Assembly (NCBI GenBank): GCA_963556195.1
Contig: OY744517.1
Coordinates: 83,372,214-83,436,213, forward strand
From: Sepiola atlantica
Lineage: Eukaryota; Mollusca; Cephalopoda; Sepiida; Sepiolidae
Length of the DNA: 64,000 nt
Reading direction: 5' to 3'
Below are positions 56,349 through 64,000 of this stretch, piece after piece (within the stretch, counting starts at the first letter, position 1; every line of letters starts with the position of its first letter). Below the pieces are notes generated by a model, which worked only from the letters and a program-made list of their open reading frames with translations, had not been told where the DNA came from and ran no database searches. The translations under genes were made by a program, and so were the position numbers.

Positions 56349-57005
56349 GGGTATAGATATATTGTTACATTGTTACATTTAACTGACCATCTCAAGAAGA
56401 AGAAAAATACCAAGACAATGTAAGTCTTTATTCAAAGATTGTTGGTTAGACAAGTCCTCGTATGACAGCTGGAAAACTACTCATTCAAGACTTTTAACTG
56501 GTTCATTTTAAAGGTTAAATCATTACTTGAAAATATTTACCACCATGTGACTTAATTTGTCCAATGACAGCATAGATCTGATATGGACTTAGGCTTTGAC
56601 CTTACTGGTTAATCTGTCACTCAAATTTAGTGAACTCAAGCTGAGCACTGGATTACTTCAAGTTAGATATAACTGAAATATACATTTATATTAAAAAATA
56701 TTGTAACATCTACCATAATATGTAACGCAATGCAAATGATTATAATAATGGGCCAAGTGTAAAGAATACTTTCAGATCGTTTTGTTAGATCTGTTGAAAC
56801 GATTAAATGCAGATCTGATTCAATGATTTCTTTCCATTTCTATTCCATAATGCCTTAGTGGAATTCTGATTGAGGTTCAGCATCAAGTGACTCATTAATA
56901 AATTCTTAAACCGCTTCTTTCCCGCTTCTTTCAACAAATGCACCTTTCACCGAAAGCTGCTCAAGTCTGTTGAGCAGCTTATGTGCCATTGTATTCAGGT
57001 TTGAA
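56290..57005 (+). repeat. Unique part of cassette, with 3' 11-bp hairpin
   Basis: About 96% like 60780-61492. Near its end AAGCTGCTCAA-GTCTG-TTGAGCAGCTT (56954-56980) forms a perfect hairpin, kept in the other copy (61440-61466). Both copies end GTTTGAA. The element class is unknown. Confidence 0.85.
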
Positions 57006-57514
57006 GGGTGAGTAATGTGGGTTATATATATACGTTAATTTAGTTTCATGCAAAAGAGACAAAGAGGAGGTGGAAACCGTTTGTGAAAATTCAGATAGCT
57101 CTGATTTTTGTACAATTCTAACAATAGGTATCAGACATTGATAAATATTCACCAAATTTCAGTTTCTTTAGAGTATTTTAAAAGGCTTTTATGTATCATA
57201 ATATGGGCAAAACCTCCCATTTGAAAATTAACATATTTCAGATTTTCATTGAATTTGATCCATAGTTATTCGATTCAAATTCAGCTAGATTCCCTGAATT
57301 TCAATTTCTTAAGCTTAAGTCTTAAATTTTAGACATTTTACAGAGTCAAAATAATGCAATGGATTTTGATCAAAATTGGAATAAGGATTCTAGATGTAAG
57401 GTTTAGTAGCATTATATTATGATTATAATCTTTTTAAGGGGGCACACATGTGGTGCAAAACTGTTCTGTTTGGGGGAACTTATTTTACCTGTCCTAGAAC
57501 GGGTATTCTCCTAG

Positions 57515-58214
57515 TATATATATTACACTATTTTCCTACAGAACTCTAAATATTATTTTCTTCAGTGATATGTATAAACATAGAGGCCCTTGACTACTTG
57601 TGAGAGTCGATTATGCATACAAGAGAGAAGCTGTAAATAGGCAGATATGAAGATATTTAAATGAGATGAGACCAACCAATCAGAAACTGATACCAAATAA
57701 ACAACCCAGTCAAATCTTTCATCATTGCTTCTCGTCTTGTCTACTTTCTTATTTTTCTATCTTTCTATTCCACTACTCTAATTCTGGTCTCGGATTCGTA
57801 ATAAGCAGTGCTGGACCCTCCATGAATGCTTGAGTGGAGTTCTGAGACATTTCAATAGAAATAAGGGCAAATGTGCTGTCATTTTTCATTAGGATGACAT
57901 TTGGAGGCTTTCGTTTCTGGGTAGTTGTTTAGCAAACTGTTGCCTTTTCTTGCTGGTTAGGCTAAAAGGAGGAAATGTGAAACAGTTGTCTGTGTCAGCA
58001 AATTTAGTAAAACTTCCAAATTATATTGCTGAGTCATATGCATGTAATGACCCGACATTAATAATAGTGTACACTTTTGCAGATCTTGTTATATGCGTTT
58101 TATACATCTGATCGACCATCTATAGAATAAAAGGGATATTATATATACTAGCAAATATATGCTTCCTTCGCTCACATAGTTTCGCAAGTAAATTTAATGC
58201 TTACTTTAAATGCT
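57515..58214. other. No supported feature
   Basis: No recognisable gene. A pyrimidine-rich stretch lies at 57717-57785. Confidence 0.4.
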
Positions 58215-58572
58215 TGTTTCAGAAATACTTCAATGGATTGTGCTCCGATGAACTGGCAACACTCTGGTACCCCCTCGACTTAAATACACTAGACCAACTC
58301 GACAATCAGCTAAATCCCATCCATTCACTGTTGAGGTCCCCAGATGCCGGAGAGCCTTCTACTCCAATAGCTTCTTTCTTCGTGCTGTCGGCCTCTGGAA
58401 CTCTCTCCCTGCTCCCTGTTTTCCTGACTGTACCGACATGCAGAGGTTTAAGACTAATGTAAACGGACATCTCGCTGCACAGCTCCCAACTTAGAATGAC
58501 ACCCAAAACCTACACCCTAATTCTCAGTAACCCCTTACGTCTACAGTGGCGGCCTGCCTTGTTTGAGTGAAA
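58215..58572 (+). pseudogene. LINE ORF2 C-terminus and 3' end (family L1a, best preserved)
   Basis: One frame reads YFNGLCSDELATL. The frame two bases on reads HPFTVEVPRCRRAFYSNSFF and LRAVGLWNSLPAPCFPDCTD, then MQRFKTNVNGHLAAQLPT and stop. The 3' UTR ends in a short A run. 5' truncated. Confidence 0.75.
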
Positions 58573-58778
58573 AAAAAATTAGATAAATAAAACTGAAGAG
58601 TAAAAGAATGTTGTATCGATTTAAGTTTATATTTAAATTTATTACATAATTATAAATATTAATTATATCAAATGTACAGAAAACCGTGTTTTGGTATGAA
58701 TACAGTTGAATGCTCATGACAATCTCATTAACCCTTATCCTCGAGTGGCTTTTGACCTTGGTAAGTGGTGACTCGTTA

Positions 58779-58830
<52 letters not shown>
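58779..58830. repeat. (TA)n microsatellite
   Basis: AT run. Confidence 0.95.
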
Positions 58831-58834
<4 letters not shown>

Positions 58835-59411
58835 AAAAATCATAACAATGCAATACAGTATGAAAATGAATTGGACTGCAAAATGCTAAAGGGACAATTA
58901 TTTTTGTCAGACAAACTTACTTGCAGTAAATGTGAGAATAACTACAACTATTTTTTTTTGGTAAAAATTTATTCAATAGATAACAACAAATAATAGTTAA
59001 TTAATGAAATGTCCTTTTTCAAAACTAATATGCAAATTATTTAACCTTGCGACTGATGTCACATATTTTTTCAGTTTTTCAAAACGAGTTACTACTAATT
59101 ACAGAGAGAAAACGTAACAAACGATTAAAACCTGTTATCTTTCCGCTTCCTTTTCCCTTTCTTCTTTACCCCCCCCCCCTATCACTCATGTCTATCTCAT
59201 TTATTTTGTACAATTTTAAAGAAAACATCTTCATTTATTTCTTAGGAAGTCTTTTGATTATAAAGATGACATAATAAAATCTCATCATACAAGTTATTTT
59301 GATTGTACTGTTTTTGGTGTATCCGCTTTTTTCCATTCATTTCTACACATTCATTGTTGTATGAATTGTTGCTATTTCGGCATGTCGGTATTGTAGAACA
59401 GTGAACATTTA

Positions 59412-60098
59412 TTGAAGCTACAAGATGCTGGCATGTTTTCCTGTGCTGTCTGTCACAGAGGTGTGGATATAGACTCCATTGAATGCTCCCAGTGCAAACT
59501 CTGGATCTACAAGAAGTGTAGTGATCTTACTGGGAGGCTGATAATTGACCCGGATTATGTTTGTTGCAGATGTCTAAGTATTTCTTGCCTAATCGATGGT
59601 CAAACTGCGGCACATATGGATGTAGATGGCACCCCACATGATGTTGAAACCACCTTCTGCTACTTGGATGACATATTGAATGGTGGCGGTGGTTTCAAAT
59701 GCGCTATCACTGCTTGCTGTTGTGTTTTCTTGGGAAAGTTCCGGAAGCTGCTGCCAATCTTTACATCTAAGCACATTGCCTTCAAGATTCAAGACAAAGT
59801 CATTTTAACTTGTGTTCGCTCTGCCATCCTGTCTGGGCGTGTGACACTGCCCCCAAACACTTCTGATCTGCAACGGCTTTGGTGTAATGACCATGCTATG
59901 ATCAGGTGGATGTGCGACAGCAAACTGGAGGAAAAGATCCTTTCAACCGTGCTTCATCAGAAACTTGGTATTGGTGGGATTTTAGATGCCTTACGCACTC
60001 TGCATCTCAGCCGGTTTAGATACTACTGCCTTTCAAAGTGTACGCAGTTCACCAGTAAGAAAAATAAAAAAACGTTTTTGCCAGATTTTTTAATTTGA
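59412..60098 (+). pseudogene. RTE-like LINE ORF2 C-terminal region (open frame)
   Basis: An uninterrupted 228-codon frame. Residues about 9-55 form a Cys-rich finger (CAVC...CSQCKLWIYKKCSDLTG...CCRC). Residues about 75-100 read VETTFCYLDDILNGGGGFKC, the 'FCYLGDxIxxGGG' block after the RT catalytic core. Then come CCCVFLGKFRKLLPIFTSKH, CVRSAILSG and DLQRLWCNDHAMIRWMC. The RT palm and endonuclease are missing upstream, and the frame runs into non-LINE sequence at about 60050 before the minisatellite. An intact but truncated relic; the long open frame suggests a fairly recent insertion or capture. Confidence 0.75.
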
Positions 60099-60099
60099 A

Positions 60100-60778
60100 A
60101 AAAAATAAGCCTATTGGAATAAGGAAAGGCAATTTAAAATAAGCCGATTGGAGTAAGGAAAAGCAATTTAACATAAGCCTATTAGAGTAAGGAAAGGAAA
60201 TTTAATATAAGCCTATTGGAGTAAGGAAAGGCAATTTAAAATAAGTTGATTGCAGTAAAGAAAGACAATTTAAAATAAGCCGATTGGAGAAAGGAAAGGC
60301 AATTTAAAATAAGCCGATTGAAAAAAGGAAAGGCAATTTAAAATAAGCCTATTGGAGTAAGAAAAAGCAATTTAACATAAGCCTATTGGAGTAAGGAAAG
60401 GCAATTTAAAATAAGCCTATTGGAGTAAAGAAAGGCAATTTAAAAGAAGCCTATTGGAGTAAGGAAAGGCAATTTAAAATAAGCCGATTGGAGTAAGGAA
60501 AGGCAATTTAAAATAAGCCTATTGGAGTAAGGAAAATCAATTTAAAATAAGCCGATTGGAGTAAGGAAAGGCAATTTAACATAAGCCTATTGGAGTAAGG
60601 AAAGGCAATTTAAAATAAGCCGATTGGAGTAAGGAAAGGCAATTTAAAATAAGCCTATTGGAGTAAGGAAAAGCAATTTAACATAAACCTATTGGAGTAA
60701 GGAAAGGCAATTTAACATAAGCCTATTGGAGTAAATAAAGGTAATTTAAAATAAGCCTATTGGAGTAAAGAAAGGTAA
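60100..60778. repeat. 34-bp minisatellite, second array
   Basis: About 20 units of the same repeat as 55690-56289, with more variants (GAAAAAAGG, AACATAAGCC). Confidence 0.95.
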
Positions 60779-61492
60779 CTCATTCATTAAAAAAAAATGA
60801 TGATGCTGATGATGATGATGATGATAATGATGGTGGGTATAGATATATTGTTACATTGTTACATTTAACTGACCATCTCAAGAAGAAGAAAAATACCAAG
60901 ACAGTGTAAGTCTTTATTCAAAGATTGTTGGTTAGACAAGTCCTCGTATGATAGCTGGAAAACTACTCATTCAAGACTTTTAACTGGTTCATTTTAAAGA
61001 TTAAATCCTTACTTGAAAATATTTACCACCATGTGACTTAATTTGTCCAATGACAGCATAGATCTGATATGGACTTAGGCTCTGACCTTACTGGTTAATC
61101 TGTCACTCAAATTTAGTGAAGTCAAGCTGAGCACCGGATTACTTCAAGTTAGATATAACTGAAATATACATTTATGTTAAAAAATATTGTAACATCTACC
61201 ATAATATGTAACACAATGCAAATGATTATCATAAGGAGCCAAGTGTAAAGAATACTTTCAGATCGTTGTGTTAGATCTGTTGAAACGATTAAATGCAGAT
61301 CTGATTCAATGATTTCTTTCCATTTCTATTCCATAATGCCTTAGTGGAATTCTGATCGAGGTTCAGCATCAAGTGACTCATTAAGAAATTCTTAAACCGC
61401 TTCTTTCCCGCTTCTTTCAACAAATACACCCTTCACCGAAAGCTGCTCAAGTCTGTTGAGCAGCTTATGTGCCATTGTATTCAGGTTTGAAA
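60779..61492 (+). repeat. Second copy of cassette unique part
   Basis: Same as 56290-57005, except that the microsatellite is (GAT)n (60798-60836) instead of (ATA)n. Ends GTTTGAA. Confidence 0.9.
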
Positions 61493-61564
61493 TTCATCCA
61501 CAACAGATGCCCGTAGAACTGAGTTTAGAGTAATCATAACATTAAACTTTTGGCTAGGAAGAAG

Positions 61565-61733
61565 GTGTAGTATCTGTTTTGGTGCTGCATTTGGTTTATT
61601 CTGCCCTCGGTTAGTGAGGCAATTTAAATTTTTGCTCTAATCCAGAGTTCCCTTTTTTGGGGAAGCTGGATTTTCCTCATATTAAAAACCGACCTTGTGT
61701 CTAAGTTTGCTCTTGTGGGGAGGCAAGTAAATA
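61565..61733 (+). mobile_element. Diverged U2-motif SINE-like element
   Basis: Begins GTGTAGTATCTGTTTTGGTG and ends ACCGACCTTGTGTCTAAG ... GGAGGCAAGTAAATAG, matching both ends of the U2 SINE. The middle is different and shorter. Confidence 0.55.
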
Positions 61734-61872
61734 GAAACATTGAGATATATTTTTGCCACGTAGATTGTACACAAATAAAGTGAATGAAACAAAGTTTTGC
61801 CATTTAAAATTCCTTGAATATAAAAATTTGAAAACGTCTTGTATCTGTTCGGATATCTACTGCAGCTAGACG

Positions 61873-61925
61873 CACTTGTGACTGGTTGGGTCACAACCAC
61901 TTGTGACCTGTTGGGTCACACCCAC
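61873..61925. repeat. 24-bp direct repeat, two units
   Basis: CACTTGTGACTGGTTGGGTC followed by a near-identical copy. A GTATCTGTTCGGATATCTAC just upstream (61843-61862) echoes the U2 motif. Confidence 0.6.
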
Positions 61926-62484
61926 AATTACTATTTATTCTATTTTGATTTAAGACATTCTTTTTGCATAAATAAATAAGTCAAATGTCTTTGCTTCTAC
62001 ATATATTGTTGCTATTATTATTATATAGATGCAAAGAAACTCATTATTCTGCCATCTGATGTACATACGTGTTTGTAGTGTGTGCAGGCACACTAAATGC
62101 TCACATAGACATATTATTTTGCGATATAATGTACATACTTATTCGTGCTGTGTATAGACACACATATGTAAATTAGCTGGCAACGCTGAGAAAAAAGAGT
62201 CTCTCTAAATATTCATAGACATACACAGTGAGAGGATGAGAGAAATACATAGATAGATAACAGAGAGATAGATGAATTGTTCAGTTAATTACAATTTACA
62301 GCTAATTAGAAGAATTAAAATGGAATTTTTCGGAAACAAATTTGTGCAACAAACACCTAAATATTAGGATGAGTAACATGTCAGGAGACATCCACATTCT
62401 CGCTAAATGTGCTGTTTTTAATAAAAGTAGATTAGTTTGGTTTGTTTTACGGCATATCAACCATCTGTGGGTTATTTAATACCG

Positions 62485-62715
62485 AATAAAGTTGTCAAAT
62501 ATAATTCTATAGGTAGGATAATTATTTATATTCCTAGAATACATTATTCTTTGAAGACATTATTCTTTCAGAATAACCAACCCCCAAGCTTGAAAAGACC
62601 TGGACAATACTACAAGCGACAGATCTATACCACTAGTTTTGTGCTGTTTAAAATATAGTTGTCAAATATAATTCTATATAAGGGTCATTGTTTGTATTCC
62701 TAGAATACATTGCTC
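62485..62715. repeat. Direct repeat, about 60 bp twice
   Basis: GTTGTCAAATATAATTCTAT ... TTCCTAGAATACATT at about 62490 and 62660. 62700-62940 continues with degenerate GAAACATTACTCTT-like motifs. Confidence 0.7.
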
Positions 62716-62940
62716 TTAGATAACTAGAACATATTATCTCAGAATACATTGTTCTCAGAATACCTTGCTCTCAGAAAGAAATTTCGCAGTGAAAGCAGAA
62801 ACATTACTCTTAGAAGGGAACTTTACTGAGAGAGATCAGCATTATTTCCAGAAAACACCATTCCAAAAAAAAACATTACTCCTAAGAAAACATTACTTCT
62901 TTAGAAACGTTACTCTTTGAAAGCATTACTCTTTGGCACT

Positions 62941-63406
62941 GATAATCTTTGTTGCTCCCAACGTGATTGATCCTGAGCCACTGCCTTCTAGTATCTATTT
63001 AGGGAGCAAAAAATAAAAATAAAAATAAAAATGAGAAATAAGGTTTTGATTTCTTGAAGAATCATATTGAATAATACGGTTGGGGATAAACTTATAGATA
63101 CTAGGGCATGACATGACCAGCTAATTGATTGGATCAGACCTCTCCGACCTCCCGTTTAGCCAAAGTAAAAGCCGAAGTAGACGAGTGCCTATATACCAGA
63201 ATCCCGTTCTATGTCATCACAGGTCGCTACCAACGGCCAACAAGTTGTCCCATTTTCGGGGGGAGGGAGGTGGGTGACCCCTCTGCATGGGGTTGCAGTC
63301 GGCGAGTTCTAAGCCCCGTCGACAAGGCAAAATAAAAATAGAGGATGGAACATGATAAAAAAGCTTGGAAAGCAACAGGATCCAATCTGTTCGGGGAAGG
63401 GTAGTG
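62941..63406. other. No supported feature
   Basis: 63130-63350 is more GC-rich, but no protein family is evident. Confidence 0.4.
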
Positions 63407-63690
63407 TAGTGTAGTATCTGTTCTGTGGTCATGATACCATCCTCCCAGGGATTACCTCCTTTTGGGGGAGGGGGTAGTGTAAAATCTGTTAGTTGTCATG
63501 TACCATCCTCCTAGGAATTTGGAGGAGTGGGTGAGTCGTGTAGTATCTGTTCTGTTGTCATGAGACCACCTTCCCAGATATTACCTCCTCCTTTGGTGGT
63601 AGTGTAGTATGTTCTGTTGCCATGGTATCATCCTTGCAGGCATTACCTCCTCCTTTGAGGAGGGAAGCTATGTAGTATACTTTCGTCTGT
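63407..63690 (+). repeat. Tandem array carrying a U2-like GTGTAGTATCTGTTCTG box
   Basis: About four imperfect units of about 65-70 bp begin near 63410, 63475, 63538 and 63600. Each has the GTAGTATCTGTTCTG-type box, GTCATG-ACCATCCTCC and a CCTCC...GGAGG hairpin. Confidence 0.7.
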
Positions 63691-63726
63691 CATCTATAGT
63701 AGCATATTTTTATTAGTATAGAATTA

Positions 63727-63733
<7 letters not shown>

Positions 63734-63759
<26 letters not shown>

Positions 63760-63760
63760 C
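63734..63760. repeat. (TA)n microsatellite
   Basis: AT run. Confidence 0.9.
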
Positions 63761-64000
63761 AAAAAAGTGTAAGAGTGAAATGAATTCCAGAAGGAAATCC
63801 GGGTATGACAGCTCAATGTAATAAACAGAGCAAGAATAAAATAAAATAAAGTAACACGGAATCACATAATCACTGATGCAACCGTTTATTTCGACCCTAT
63901 GGTCTTTTCAAGCATCAGAGTGAGGTGATTACATTTTTGAAAATGAAAAAAGAGAAACTCACACTCACCATTTCAATACACATATAGAGAGAGCGACAAC
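63761..64000 (-). repeat. Dispersed repeat copy 2 (as 15532-15750), cut by window end
   Basis: About 93% like the other copy. The minus-strand core TTGAAAAGACC-ATA-GGGTCGAAAT again shows the paired stem and GAAA but no CTGANGA. Confidence 0.65.

Larger units (their letters stand above)
55484..57514 (+). mobile_element. Helitron-like element H2, complete ends, with inserted cassette
   Basis: TCTATATATTTATAC start after A and CTAG end before T. The flanking parts match 1-538 (reversed). A 1.3-kb cassette (about 55693-57005) interrupts it and is bracketed by an imperfect about 50-bp duplication (GTGAGTAATGTGGGCTATAT.. at 55644 and 57008). No coding content. Confidence 0.65.

Overview
This window reads as a transposon-rich, AT-rich eukaryotic intergenic region. 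The LINE, Penelope, mariner and Helitron remnants, the long (TA)n tracts and the multi-kilobase satellite arrays suggest a lophotrochozoan, most likely a cephalopod mollusc. That placement is my inference from element style; no host marker gene is present. I find no convincing intact host gene. The only non-mobile coding candidates are two short, GC-richer minus-strand stretches at 2.6-3.1 kb.

Layout. 0-2.3 kb: a Helitron-like fragment, a broken retroelement integrase, then a Helitron holding a SINE whose head is a piece of U2 snRNA. 2.3-7.6 kb: possible exons, (ATT)n repeats, a LINE tail and a tRNA-derived SINE. 7.63-14.42 kb: a young LTR element with near-identical 1.1 kb LTRs, a tandem-hairpin leader and an intact gag-like ORF, but no pol; four 228-bp coding-like repeats follow gag. 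14.4-20 kb: (TA)n tracts alternating with long palindromes, some near hammerhead-ribozyme-like cores, plus a second U2 SINE. 20-32 kb: sparse LINE fragments, a 163-bp tandem repeat, another tRNA-like SINE, palindromes, and the best hammerhead candidate (27852-27896). 28.3-37 kb: nested transposons, including a mariner split by a LINE fragment, a mariner split by a solo LTR, a third U2 SINE, and an RNase H-bearing LINE split by a Helitron. 37.8-44.6 kb: a Helitron helicase remnant with a 42-bp minisatellite, a Penelope GIY-YIG fragment and a jockey/CR1-like LINE pseudogene. 45.1-48.0 kb: a 115/116-bp satellite with higher-order structure. 48.7-55 kb: inverted repeats, a tRNA-like plus hammerhead-like unit against a Helitron tail, a 27-bp minisatellite and a mariner-type MITE. 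55.5-61.5 kb: a Helitron containing a minisatellite cassette that recurs next to an RTE-like LINE ORF. 61.5-64 kb: diverged U2-motif repeats, including a short tandem array.

No operon-like or cooperating gene set is visible. What unites the window is mobile non-coding RNA architecture: U2-derived SINE heads, tRNA-like pol III modules, hammerhead-like cores and a gag-only LTR element whose leader looks built for RNA dimerisation. All boundaries are by eye, and repeat tract ends are approximate to a few bases.
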